NCBI RefSeq assembly: GCF_000826545.1
Contig: NZ_CDME01000011.1
Location: 460,001 to 524,000, forward strand
DNA length: 64,000 nt
Source of the DNA: Kibdelosporangium sp. MJ126-NF4
Lineage (GTDB): Bacteria; Actinomycetota; Actinomycetes; Mycobacteriales; Pseudonocardiaceae
Direction: 5' to 3'
Below, one piece after another: positions 37,378-47,418 of this stretch; within the stretch, counting starts at the first letter, position 1; every line of letters starts with the position of its first letter. The notes under the pieces were generated by a model. The model did no database searches, had not been told where the DNA came from, and worked only from the letters and a program-made list of their open reading frames with translations. Position numbers and translations under genes: made by a program.

Positions 37378-38643
37378 CTACTTCTTGTCGCCGCTCGCCG
37401 AGCCACCGGTGCTCGACGCGGACGTGGTCTCCGCGGACGTGGTGTCCGCGGGCTTGCTCGTCGAGGGCTCGGTCGTCACCGGCGTAGTGGTCGTCCCCGG
37501 AGTGGTGGTCGTCACCGGCGGCGTGGTCGTGGTGACCGGTGGCCTCGTCGGCGGACTGACCGGTGGCTTCGGCGTGATCGTCGTCTCGTTGCCACCCGTC
37601 GGAGGCGGAGGTGGCGGCGGTGGCGGTGGCGGAGGTGGCGGCGCCGGAGTGGTCGCGATCGGCGTCTGTGCGGGCGGCGCGGCCTGCGCGTTCGGGTTCG
37701 TGTTGGTGCCGCCCGTGCCCGGGCCCACGCCCGTGCCGTCGGGGATCGGGTTGACACCGGCCTCGTACGCCTTCGCCCAGATCAGCACGGTCCGGACGTA
37801 GCTCTCCGAGTGGTTGTAGCGGAACACCGCGATGCCGCGCTGCTGGTCGTTGCTCAGGTCGAGACCGCCGGAGCAGAGGTACTTCCCAGCCGCGAGCGCC
37901 GCGTCGTAGAAGTTGTGTGGGCTCTTGACGCCGTCGCCGTTGCCGTCGGCGGCGTATCCGTTCCAGGTCCCCGGGATGAACTGCATCGGGCCGACCGCAC
38001 GGTCCCACTGCGGGTCACCGTCGAGCGCGCCGCCGTCGGTGTCCTGGATCGCGGCGAAGCCCGCGCCGTTGAGCACCGGGCCGAGGATCCGCTCGATCGT
38101 GTTGCCCTTGGCGTCCACCGCGCCACCACGGCCGTGGTTGGACTCGATCCGGCCGATGCTCGCCAGCAGCGACCAGTGCAGCTTGCAGCCCGGTTGCGAG
38201 GCGGCCAGCAGCGACTCGGCCTTCTTGTACGCCGCCAGCGCGCTGCCGGGGATGTTGAGCACACCGGCCGGGGTGTTGATCGGGTCGCCCGCGGTGGCCA
38301 GTGCGTTCGGATCGCCGACGATCTTCATCAGCTCGTCCGACAGCCCGTCGACCTCGGGCAGCTGGCCGCTGGCGCCGAGATCCTCCAGGTCGATGCCGAA
38401 GAACCCCCGACCCAGGCCGTTGGCCAGTGGCGTGATGGAACGGTCCTCGACACTCCACCCGCTGACGGCATCCCCCGCGAGCGCGGCGGGCACCAGCAGC
38501 AACGCCGCCGTCACCGCCGCCAGCCCGCGCTGGCGTCGCAGGTAGCGCATCAGTTTCCGTCGGGCAGCCCTATTCGCAGGCGCTGGCACGAACGACACGG
38601 ACCGGCCTCCCCGGTTTCGGCTCTCCTGTGGCTCCGGTTCCAT
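37378..38643 (-). CDS. Secreted lytic murein transglycosylase with proline-rich tail
   Basis: The 421-residue protein has a basic N-terminus, a signal-anchor near residues 38-57, and a transglycosylase domain with catalytic Glu in SIGRIESNHG (about residue 158) and WDRAVGPMQFIPGTW (about 209-223). After residue 300 there is an uninterrupted proline run of about 14, followed by a Thr/Pro-rich tail; this may span or attach to the cell wall. The ATG at 38643 is preferred to a GTG 36 bp upstream. Lytic transglycosylases cut glycan strands during wall turnover. Its position between division-related genes and ppx suggests a housekeeping role. Confidence 0.88.
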   Translation of the reverse strand: MEPEPQESRNRGGRSVSFVPAPANRAARRKLMRYLRRQRGLAAVTAALLLVPAALAGDAVSGWSVEDRSITPLANGLGRGFFGIDLEDLGASGQLPEVDGLSDELMKIVGDPNALATAGDPINTPAGVLNIPGSALAAYKKAESLLAASQPGCKLHWSLLASIGRIESNHGRGGAVDAKGNTIERILGPVLNGAGFAAIQDTDGGALDGDPQWDRAVGPMQFIPGTWNGYAADGNGDGVKSPHNFYDAALAAGKYLCSGGLDLSNDQQRGIAVFRYNHSESYVRTVLIWAKAYEAGVNPIPDGTGVGPGTGGTNTNPNAQAAPPAQTPIATTPAPPPPPPPPPPPPPPTGGNETTITPKPPVSPPTRPPVTTTTPPVTTTTPGTTTTPVTTEPSTSKPADTTSAETTSASSTGGSASGDKK

Positions 38644-38783
38644 AGCGTGCCTTATTCGAGCGAACTTTTCACTGGCCACTACTCCGTCTGGGGTAATCTC
38701 ATGTTCTTCGACACTTACCAGACATGCGTAGTTAGCCGATCATGAGCAATTCGGGGACGCCGACTCACTCGAACGTGCCATAT

Positions 38784-39287
38784 CTATCGAGCGTCGCCGA
38801 CGGCCCGGCAGTCCCCCGCAGGCCACTGGTCCTCGATCAGCCGCAGCGTCTCGTCGCCGAACGGGTTCACGCCGGGCCCGCAGGCCAGTGCGTGCGCCAG
38901 GTGGACGTGCAGGCACTTCACCCGCCCAGGCATCCCGCCCGCGCTGACCTGGGTACCGAGGGACTCGATGGCGTCGCGCTGGGCGAGGTACGACTGGTGC
39001 GCCTGCTCGTAGCGCCCAGCCAGCTCCTCGTCCTCGGCCAGGCGCGCGGTCATCTCCTTCATCACGCCGTCGGCCTCGAGCGTGCTGCACAGCGACGTCA
39101 GCCGTGGGCACGTCAGGTAGTACAAGGTCGGGAACGGCGTGCCGTCCTCCAGCCTCGGGTCGGTCTGGACGACGGCGACGTGGCCGCTGGGGCACCGGGC
39201 CGCGACAGCGCGCAGCGCGCGCGGCGGCCTGCCGAGCTGGGCCGCCACGACCGCGCGGTCAGCATCGGTGACTGGCTCGAACTGCAC
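38784..39287 (-). CDS. DUF501 family protein
   Basis: The 167-residue cytosolic protein shows the DUF501 layout (Rv1025-like): an N-terminal QLGRPPRALRAVAARCPSG, then FPTLYYLTCP and a C-terminal CLHVHLAHALACGPG with cysteines and histidines that could bind a metal. Biochemical function is unknown in general. The GTG start lies directly after the FtsB-like stop, matching the conserved enolase / FtsB-like / DUF501 / ppx order. It likely works in the same division or cell-wall setting. Confidence 0.88.
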   Translation of the reverse strand: MQFEPVTDADRAVVAAQLGRPPRALRAVAARCPSGHVAVVQTDPRLEDGTPFPTLYYLTCPRLTSLCSTLEADGVMKEMTARLAEDEELAGRYEQAHQSYLAQRDAIESLGTQVSAGGMPGRVKCLHVHLAHALACGPGVNPFGDETLRLIEDQWPAGDCRAVGDAR

Positions 39288-39976
39288 CTATCTACTTTCC
39301 TTGATCGAGTCCCAGAGCGACTGGAACCACGGCTGCTGCGGCCCTGGTGGCGCGACAGGCTGCTGACCGGACTGGGCACCGGCGTCGCCGGGCAACTGGA
39401 CCATGTACGGGGTTTCGCCGGGCATCACGTAACGCAAACGCTTGCGAGCCTCGGCCTGGATCTGGGCGGGGTCCGACAGCTGGGCCTTACGCGCCTCGAG
39501 CTCCTGCACCTGAGCGCGCAACTGCGCTTGGCGGCGCTCCTGCGTGGCCACGTCGTCGCGCTGGGACAGGTACGTCCGGAGCGGCACCGCGATGGACAAC
39601 GCCAGCGCACAGACCACCGTCGCCAGCACGGCCGCACGGCGCGTGGTCGCCTGACCCATCAGGGTCTTGGCGAACCGCGAGCGCGGCTTGGCGGCGGGAC
39701 GCCTGCGCCGCGGCGGTGCGTCGCCGTCCGCCCTGGTCGATGTCCGGCCCGGTTCCCGCGTCGATCCCCGCGCTGATCCCCGCGCCGACGCCCGATCGGA
39801 CGCCCGATCCGAGCCTGCGCCGGGGCGGCGGCCGAACCGGCCACGCCGGTCCGGACGTTCGGCGCCCTCGGGCTTGTCGTCGGACTTCGCCGACGTGACG
39901 AGCCCGCGCGTGAACCGGCCGCGCCGCGAAGACTTCCGCTCCGGGCGCTGCGGAACCTCAGCGGGCTCGTCAGCCA

Positions 39977-39977
<1 letters not shown>
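39288..39977 (-). CDS. FtsB/DivIC-like septum formation initiator
   Basis: The 229-residue bitopic membrane protein has a long basic, Arg/Ala/Ser-rich N-terminus (about 1-105) and one membrane segment near 113-132. A coiled coil follows (about 135-172; ERRQAQLRAQVQELEARKAQL), then a Pro/Gln-rich extracellular tail. In the FtsQLB-type complex it helps recruit the divisome. The start ATG shares one base with the enolase stop (TGATG). Enolase next door is the regular actinobacterial arrangement (Rv1023-Rv1024). Confidence 0.88.
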
Positions 39978-41377
<1,400 letters not shown>

Positions 41378-41408
41378 TCAGGTGGTCCCGCTCCGTAAAA
41401 TGAAGTGG

Positions 41409-41786
41409 ATGAGCGACATGGTTGCGGCATTCCGGCAGGCCGAGCAGCTCGTGGCCATGCGCAGACCGCTCGACGCGCTGGCGGCGTTGGCGCCGGTGCT
41501 GGAGGCGGAACCGGACAAGCCGAGCGTGCAACTGCTGGCCGGTCGCGCCTACCTGGGCTCGGCGCAACTGCGCAGGGCCGAGGAGGCGTTCCGGAAGGTG
41601 ATCGACCTGGATCCCAACGACCACTACGCCCGTTTCGCGCTGGGCCGAGCCTTACAGCGGCAGAGCCGGTACACCGAGGCCAGGCGCCAGCTGCGGCTGG
41701 CGACGGCACTGCATCCGATCCCCGAGTACCAGGAAGCCCTCAGCGAGGTCAACGCGCGAATAGCGCTGAACGACGACGTGGACTGA
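41409..41786 (+). CDS. Small tetratricopeptide-repeat protein
   Basis: The 125-residue soluble protein has two to three TPR units (FRQAEQLVAMRRPLDALAAL near 8-27, VQLLAGRAYLGSAQLRRAEE near 38-57, and ARFALGRALQRQSRYTEARR near 74-93). TPR proteins mediate contacts; its partner is unknown. In-frame ATGs at 41400 and 41409 are both weakly supported by ribosome-binding sites. It contains a TTA codon at 41652-41654. It is divergent from the enolase gene. Confidence 0.72.
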   Translation: MSDMVAAFRQAEQLVAMRRPLDALAALAPVLEAEPDKPSVQLLAGRAYLGSAQLRRAEEAFRKVIDLDPNDHYARFALGRALQRQSRYTEARRQLRLATALHPIPEYQEALSEVNARIALNDDVD

Positions 41787-41792
41787 CCCCAC

Positions 41793-41917
41793 CCGTGTCC
41801 ACCACTCCAGCACGGTGTGTCCACCGCTCCGGCACACCGAAATTCCCCAAGCAGGACCGGCACGGGCAACTCGTGGTGCCGGAAAGTGCATCTCATGGTG
41901 TCGGAGTGGTGGACACG
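41793..41917. repeat. 125-bp element with inverted 15-bp ends and repeated 'gtgtccacc' units
   Basis: cgtgtccaccactcc at its left end pairs with the inverted copy at 41903-41917. A direct repeat of the left unit follows at about 41817, with two substitutions. Inner segments (gtgccgga with ccggcac) can also pair. The element lies directly after the TPR gene and before a separate terminator, and is probably a dispersed palindromic repeat. Confidence 0.6.
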
Positions 41918-41930
41918 CGTGGGGATGGGA

Positions 41931-41964
41931 ATGGCCGCCCCGAGCCGAAGACCGGGGCGGCCAT
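41931..41964 (-). terminator. Hairpin terminator of the soluble PstS-like gene
   Basis: Perfect 12-bp arms atggccgccccg (41931-41942) and cggggcggccat (41953-41964) with a 10-base loop, 18 bp beyond the stop of the minus-strand binding-protein gene. Confidence 0.85.
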
Positions 41965-41982
41965 GTTTGTCAGGCGAACGCC

Positions 41983-42963
41983 TTACTTCACGTGCTGGCC
42001 GCAGTCGAGCGAGTCGGCGAGACGGAAGTGCTGGCCGGTGATGATGGCCTGAGCGTCGGCGGAGGTGCAGATCCAGCCGTTCTGGCCGAACACGTTGTCG
42101 TACTTCGGCAGGTTCACGTCCGAGGTGCGGACCACGTTGTACAGACCACGGTCGTAGACGTTGATCGTCGCGACGGCACCGTTGGGCGGGGTGTCCTGCG
42201 CGATCAGGTTGGCCGGAACACCGGCCGGGCGCTGCGAGTCGTCAAGGTTGCCGAGACGCAGACCGGCGACACCCCAGCCGCGGGCAACGGAGAACGGAAC
42301 GATCGCGTTCGCGTCGCCGACGACCGGCGTGGCGTCGTGCTCCTGCACGGCGGTGGCGCAGTTGCCGAGGGTGGCCTCGGTCAGGCCGATGCTCGCGAGG
42401 AAGAACTGGCGCGTGCCGGAACCCGCCTGCGGGATGAACGGCTTGACCAGCGGCACGCAGTTCGGGGTGCTGCGCTTGTAGATGTCGTTGAGCTGAGCGG
42501 TGGTCCGGGTGGCCGGAACGTTGCTCGTGGTGGCCGTGGCGAAGGTCAGGCCGTCCCGCGCGAACTGCAGGAAGCTGTAGTTGGCCTCAGCCGGGTTGGT
42601 GCCGACCCAGCGCGAGGAGCGCGCGAAGTCGATGGTGTGGGCGTTGCCGTCGGCGATCAGCGCGTTGATGCCCGCGCTGGAGCCGTTCGGGCGGGTGATC
42701 GCGGCGGCACCGGTCTTCGGCGTGATGGTCGCCGAGCCGGTGGCCTTCCACGAGGCGACCCAGTCGGCCGGGCGCCCGTTCTCGCTGTTGTACTGAGCGG
42801 CAAGGCTGTCGAGCACATCCTGCGAGGTGTCCGAGCCGACACCCACGAGGTCGCCGGTCAGCGGCGTGAAGCCGGGGTCGGCGACCGCGTTGCCCGCGGC
42901 CAGTCCGAGCACAGCCGCGGCGGCACCGAGGGTGACCGCTGCCTTCCCAAGGATGGAGCGCAT
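41983..42963 (-). CDS. Secreted PstS-like solute-binding protein (soluble form)
   Basis: The 326-residue protein has a signal peptide at 1-28 (ending NAVADPG) and then a PstS-type binding fold beginning GVGSDTSQDVLDSL. Anion-contact-like serines (IDFARSSRWVG) and a QAGSGTRQFFLAS segment follow, as in phosphate-binding proteins. It lacks a lipobox and C-terminal anchor, unlike the two binding proteins further on, so it should be released or wall-retained. The ATG has aaggag. It is divergent from pstB with a shared ~236-bp control region. The ligand is probably phosphate or another oxyanion, not proven. Confidence 0.8.
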   Translation of the reverse strand: MRSILGKAAVTLGAAAAVLGLAAGNAVADPGFTPLTGDLVGVGSDTSQDVLDSLAAQYNSENGRPADWVASWKATGSATITPKTGAAAITRPNGSSAGINALIADGNAHTIDFARSSRWVGTNPAEANYSFLQFARDGLTFATATTSNVPATRTTAQLNDIYKRSTPNCVPLVKPFIPQAGSGTRQFFLASIGLTEATLGNCATAVQEHDATPVVGDANAIVPFSVARGWGVAGLRLGNLDDSQRPAGVPANLIAQDTPPNGAVATINVYDRGLYNVVRTSDVNLPKYDNVFGQNGWICTSADAQAIITGQHFRLADSLDCGQHVK

Positions 42964-43120
42964 CGAGATTCTCCTTGTCCTTCAACGTTTTGCCCCGAGT
43001 GGAGCTATAACAACCGTTCCGCAGGACCAAGATCCGGACCAGTGGTGATCGGCGAAGTCTGGTTTCCCGCCACACGCCTAACTACTGAACGCGCAACAAA
43101 CAACCCAGGGCGTCATGCGG

Positions 43121-43139
43121 GGTGAACCCGTCGTTCACC
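43121..43139. promoter_or_regulatory. Inverted pair of GTTCACC half-sites between the pstS-like and pstB genes
   Basis: ggtgaac (43121-43127) and gttcacc (43133-43139) face each other across 5 bp. GTTCACC is the core of Streptomyces PhoP boxes, though those are usually direct repeats spaced by 11 bp. It may still indicate PhoP-type phosphate control of the divergent genes. Confidence 0.35.
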
Positions 43140-43199
43140 ATTCGGCACGGCCGACCGCATAGCGTGGCGGATCGAGGAATGTGTCCGAAAAGGAGTGCC

Positions 43200-44021
43200 G
43201 TGTCGACCACCGAGGAACTACCACTGCCGACCGAACAGGACTTCCGTGGCAGCGAACTGGAAGCGGTCGACGTGTCCGCCTGGTTCGGGAAGCACAAGGT
43301 GCTGCAACGGGTTTCCCTGACCATGCCGCCGGGCAGCGTGACCGCGCTGATCGGTCCGTCCGGGTGTGGCAAATCGACGTTCCTGCGGATTCTCAACCGG
43401 ATGCACGAACTGGTGGCCAGTGCGGCGCTGGCCGGTGAGGTGCTGCTCGACGGGGTCGACATCTACACGCCGGGCGGCCGGATCACCGAGACGCGCAGGC
43501 GGATCGGCATGGTGTTCCAGAAGCCGAACCCGTTCCCCGCGATGTCCATCGCCGACAACGTGACCGCGGGCCTGAAGCTGACCGGCGCCAGGACATCCCG
43601 CGACGAGAAGGCGTACCTGATCGAGCGGTGCCTGACGAAAGCCGGGCTGTGGAAGGAAGTCCGCGACCGGCTCAAGCAGCCCGGCGGCGCGTTGTCCGGC
43701 GGTCAGCAGCAGCGGCTGTGCATCGCGCGGTCGCTGGCCGTGCAGCCGGACGTGCTGTTGATGGACGAACCGTGTTCGGCACTGGACCCGACCTCGACCC
43801 GGCGGATCGAGGAGACGATCGCCGAACTGCGCAACGAGGTCACGATCGTGATCGTCACGCACAACATGCAGCAGGCGGCCCGGGTGTCCCAGCAGTGCGC
43901 GTTCTTCCTCGCCGAGGCCGGAACGCCCGGCCAGATCGTCGAGGCGGGGCCGACCGGGGACATCTTCGAGAACCCGGTCGACCCGCGCACCGCCGACTAC
44001 GTCAACGGCCGGTTCGGCTAA
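43200..44021 (+). CDS. pstB: Phosphate-type ABC importer ATPase
   Basis: The 273-residue ATPase has Walker [10 protein letters not shown], a [14 protein letters not shown] segment typical of PstB, signature [15 protein letters not shown] and Walker [13 protein letters not shown]. It energises the PstC/PstA permease encoded on the other strand at 49-51 kb. The GTG at 43200 follows aggag. It is transcribed opposite to the rest of the importer cassette, which is unusual for pst genes, and its 3' end overlaps the sortase-like gene's end by 4 bp. Confidence 0.92.
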   Translation: MSTTEELPLPTEQDFRGSELEAVDVSAWFGKHKVLQRVSLTMPPGSVTALIGPSGCGKSTFLRILNRMHELVASAALAGEVLLDGVDIYTPGGRITETRRRIGMVFQKPNPFPAMSIADNVTAGLKLTGARTSRDEKAYLIERCLTKAGLWKEVRDRLKQPGGALSGGQQQRLCIARSLAVQPDVLLMDEPCSALDPTSTRRIEETIAELRNEVTIVIVTHNMQQAARVSQQCAFFLAEAGTPGQIVEAGPTGDIFENPVDPRTADYVNGRFG

Positions 44022-44839
44022 AGCAAGTTCGGCAGCACGGCGACGGCCGCGGACTGGTACACCTGCCAGGTCGCGGCCACCACCACCGGTGTGCCGACCA
44101 GCCACGTCTCCCAGCGGCCCCACCGCATTCGGGCCCAGACGAACAGCCCGATCGCCAACGCGAGCACCTGCAGCCACAGCACGAGGTCGATCAGCACGCC
44201 GGAATCGCGTTTGAGCGCGGCCTCCTCCGGCAGCAGCGTCGTCGACCTGCCACGTGGTGCCGCGACCGTGTCGCCGGTGAGCGTCGTGTCCACGAATATC
44301 GTGCGTTCCGGCCCGGTCAGGTCGCCGCCTTCCGCGCTGATCAGCATCAGTCGGCCTCGCCCCGCCACAGGCGGCTGCGGATCGCCTTCGCGGCGCACCC
44401 GCTCGACACGGTAGGTGAACTTGCCCTGCGCCGTGGTCGCGTTGACCTCGTCGCCCGGCTGGAGCTTGCCGATCTCCTTGAACGGCGCGCCATACGACTG
44501 CGCGCGTCCCATGAGGACGGACGTGCCCGGCTGGCCGGGCAGCGGGCTGGTCCGCCCGTGCCCGGGGCCGAGAGCAAGCTGGCTACCCGAGGTGCCTTCG
44601 ACCACGATCTGGTTCAGCGCCAGGCCGGGGATCTCCAGCACGGCGACCGGTGTGCCCGCGTCGATCTTGCCGCCGGTCGGCATCGTGGTGTCCGCCAGCG
44701 ACTCCCGAGCCTTCGCGTACAGCAGGCTCTGCGCGCGGTCGTACTGGATCGGGGAAAGCAGCAGCAAATATGCGGCGAACCCCAACGCAAGCGCTGCCAG
44801 GACCAGCAGCGCCTGCGTCAGCAGACGGGTTTTCGTCAT
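44018..44839 (-). CDS. Sortase-fold membrane protein lacking catalytic His and Cys (pseudo-sortase)
   Basis: The 273-residue protein has an N-terminal anchor (7-29) and a class-E-like sortase domain around 60-190: [39 protein letters not shown] and [15 protein letters not shown] second membrane segment follows near 220. In active sortases the strand after PGQPG carries GH(R) and a later strand carries TC. Here these positions read LMGRAQ and LISAEGG, so neither catalytic residue is present. It may be a structural partner or scaffold for the PstS-like surface proteins encoded directly upstream. The ATG overlaps the upstream gene's stop. Confidence 0.72.
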   Translation of the reverse strand: MTKTRLLTQALLVLAALALGFAAYLLLLSPIQYDRAQSLLYAKARESLADTTMPTGGKIDAGTPVAVLEIPGLALNQIVVEGTSGSQLALGPGHGRTSPLPGQPGTSVLMGRAQSYGAPFKEIGKLQPGDEVNATTAQGKFTYRVERVRREGDPQPPVAGRGRLMLISAEGGDLTGPERTIFVDTTLTGDTVAAPRGRSTTLLPEEAALKRDSGVLIDLVLWLQVLALAIGLFVWARMRWGRWETWLVGTPVVVAATWQVYQSAAVAVLPNLL

Positions 44840-47418
44840 CGGGTTCTCAATCGCCGGATCCAGCGGCGGACCGGATGGTTGGGCTGGGTCGACACCATCG
44901 CACCGAACGCGATCACCCCGGCGAGCACCGCGATGCCGAGCAGGCCGGGCAGCGCCCACTTCGCGAAGCCGGACTGTTCGGTGCGGGTCGCCACCGAGGT
45001 CGCGGCCTTGTCCACAGTCGGCGGCGCGGTCGTGGCACTGGTGGGCGGGGTCGACGCGGCAGCGGGAGCGGCTGCTCCCGCCCCGGCGGCGGCAGGCGTG
45101 TTGCCGTTTCCATTGCCACCACCACCAAAGCCGTCGCCGGTGCCGCTGCCGCTCTGGTCGCCGTTCAGTCCGGTGGTGTCGCCCGGTGGGACGAGACCCT
45201 GCGCCGGGTCCTCGGTCAGACCCGGTGGCGGCGGGGGAATCTCACCCTTCTGCTCAGCGACCGCCTTGGCAGCGTTCCTGGTCTGCTCGATCAGCGGATC
45301 GCTCAACTTCACGTACCCGTCGGGCAGGTCACCGGTCGCGTGTCCACGCACCTGACCTGGTCCCGCGGCGTACTCCAGGAACTTCGCGTAGTCGGCCGCG
45401 GTGGGCGCGCTCAGTCCGGTGGTCGGCACCGCGGCGTAGACAACGGACATTCCCGGGTACGCGTCCGGGTGCGTCTTGGGGATGTCCGGTGTCAGCACGC
45501 CAGTCTTCTCGTCGAGCTTGGTGCCGCGCAGGGCCAGGGCGATCGAGTACTCGGTGGGCTTGGTGAACTTGGCGCCCTTGGTCTGCAACGCCGCCTGGCG
45601 CAGGCCGAACACCCGCGAGTCGCCCAGCGTGGTGATCGCCAGCATCGCTCGGGATCCACCAGCCTGGCGCACCTCGGCCCGCTTGAGCACGCACGTTTCA
45701 GGCTTGCTGATGTCAGCGCAACTCTCACTGAGGTTGGCGAACGGCCACGCCTGCGTCAACGCGATTGCCGCGTTGTACAGGTTGTCCGAGACGTTGGCGA
45801 ACTGCGAGAGCAGGATCTGGTCCTTGAACGGGCGACTGGTTCCCTTGTAGTCGTCACGGAGCTCGAGCAGGCCGACCGGCAGCTTGTAGTTGTGGAACTC
45901 AGGGTTGACGAACATGCCGTACCCGTCGTCCGCGCCACCCAGCCAGGCCATCGCGTCCTTGTCCGCGGCGATGTAGGACGTGAGCGCGTGGACGGCGTCG
46001 AGGTCACCGAGTGAGATCACCGGGTAGGCCGACGCGTCCCTGCCGGAGTTGCCTTCCGTCGCCTTGGCCAGTCCTGGGTTCAGCGCGAGGAACTCCGGGT
46101 CCCTGCCCCACCAGGTCGGGTTGCCCTGCAGGCCGGGGTGAGATTCGAGCACTGTGCTGATCGTTCGGTAGGACTGGGTGAGCATCTTGGCCAGCAACCG
46201 GGCGTTCAGTTTCAGTTCGGTGACCTCTTTGCCGTTCTCGTTGTCGAGAACGAACGAGATCGCGACCGCGCTGACCGTTACCGGTGCGTACACCGTGGGT
46301 TTGGCGAGGTCGCCTTCCACAGCCCGGGATGTCAGCAACGCGTTCGTCGACCCGTCGACCCAGGGGCTGCCGAGCGCGGCCGAGTACTGACTGCGCGCTT
46401 CTCCATCGCTCAACGCGGTGTACCCGAGTTTGAACAGCTTCTCGTCGTGGCAGAACTTGGGCCGCCAGCTGTTGTTCATCAACTGGAAGGCGGGATAGGA
46501 GCCCACGAAGCCGGTCTCCGGCCGGTTGTCGATGGCGCAACTGCTCGGCGACTCCCGGAAGGACAGGTCGAACGCGAACTTGCGCCCCCAGTTGGTCTGC
46601 GTCGGCCATGTCGCCGAGTTGCGCAGTGTGGACTGTGGCTTCTTGCACTGCCCTTTCTTGCTCGCGGGCAGTTCCTCATCGATCTTGCAGGTCGGATCCC
46701 CCACCGGGATCACGACGAGTGAGCACGCGGTGGTGGCGCCACAGCCGAGATGCGGGTTCTCCAGTGCGGTCAGCAACTCGATGTCCGCCTCGCCGGTGCC
46801 GTCCGGCCCCGTGTACCCGAGGTAGTTGTTGGGCATGATCGCGTTTCGGGTCGCCTCACCGAACGCGGACGGAGCGATGCCGTTGACCGCGCCCGCGGGC
46901 CATCCCGTGATACTCACGGTGCTGTACAGCTTCCCGTCGTCCCTTGCCTTGAACGGCACCGTCGAGTTCGTGTAGTTGGCAGGAGGGTTTGGCCCGAAGA
47001 TCTCCGGCTTGTACGGGAACGGTTCGATCTGCGCGGCGCCGTTGAGGACGTTGGTGCCGACGTTCGTACCGGCGTTCCAACAGGTCTGCTGGGTCACTTC
47101 CTCCTTCTTGCCCCAGCACTGCATGATCACAACCGGGTACGCCGCGCTGGGGCCGAGGTTGATGCTGCCGGACTGCTTGAGCCCGGACCACGACACCTTC
47201 ACGCGCTGGCGAACCAGGCCCTTCGTCTGCGACACCGTGACGGTGGCGGCGTACCTGTTCGGTTCGGTGTTGCTGTAGCCGGGGTCCAGTTGGTGGGTTT
47301 CGGTGACCGCGGAGGATTCCTGCTGTCCCACCGCTGTCATCGGCACGAACATCACGAGCCCGGCCGCGAGTAACGCGACGACGCTGGTCAACGCCAGCCA
47401 TGGGAGCGCGGAGCGCAT
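44836..47418 (-). CDS. Large PstS-like exported binding protein with C-terminal membrane anchor
   Basis: The 860-residue protein has an N-terminal signal (1-31) and a large extracytoplasmic region. In its middle is a PstS-type core (YAPVTVSAVAISFVLDNENG and later SIALALRGTKLDEKTG). It then has a Pro/Gly-rich linker and a C-terminal membrane helix (about 822-842) with an Arg-rich tail. Many cysteines suggest disulfides. The N-terminal ~270 residues match nothing I know. The ATG shares a base with the upstream stop (TGATG). It probably binds a ligand for the PstC/PstA permease while anchored in the membrane by its C-terminus rather than by a lipid. Confidence 0.7.
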   Translation of the reverse strand: MRSALPWLALTSVVALLAAGLVMFVPMTAVGQQESSAVTETHQLDPGYSNTEPNRYAATVTVSQTKGLVRQRVKVSWSGLKQSGSINLGPSAAYPVVIMQCWGKKEEVTQQTCWNAGTNVGTNVLNGAAQIEPFPYKPEIFGPNPPANYTNSTVPFKARDDGKLYSTVSITGWPAGAVNGIAPSAFGEATRNAIMPNNYLGYTGPDGTGEADIELLTALENPHLGCGATTACSLVVIPVGDPTCKIDEELPASKKGQCKKPQSTLRNSATWPTQTNWGRKFAFDLSFRESPSSCAIDNRPETGFVGSYPAFQLMNNSWRPKFCHDEKLFKLGYTALSDGEARSQYSAALGSPWVDGSTNALLTSRAVEGDLAKPTVYAPVTVSAVAISFVLDNENGKEVTELKLNARLLAKMLTQSYRTISTVLESHPGLQGNPTWWGRDPEFLALNPGLAKATEGNSGRDASAYPVISLGDLDAVHALTSYIAADKDAMAWLGGADDGYGMFVNPEFHNYKLPVGLLELRDDYKGTSRPFKDQILLSQFANVSDNLYNAAIALTQAWPFANLSESCADISKPETCVLKRAEVRQAGGSRAMLAITTLGDSRVFGLRQAALQTKGAKFTKPTEYSIALALRGTKLDEKTGVLTPDIPKTHPDAYPGMSVVYAAVPTTGLSAPTAADYAKFLEYAAGPGQVRGHATGDLPDGYVKLSDPLIEQTRNAAKAVAEQKGEIPPPPPGLTEDPAQGLVPPGDTTGLNGDQSGSGTGDGFGGGGNGNGNTPAAAGAGAAAPAAASTPPTSATTAPPTVDKAATSVATRTEQSGFAKWALPGLLGIAVLAGVIAFGAMVSTQPNHPVRRWIRRLRTR

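Noticed and set aside
38644..38783. A small gene between the transglycosylase and DUF501 genes
   Set aside because: AT-richer 140-bp spacer without a codon-biased frame; probably the promoter region of the transglycosylase.
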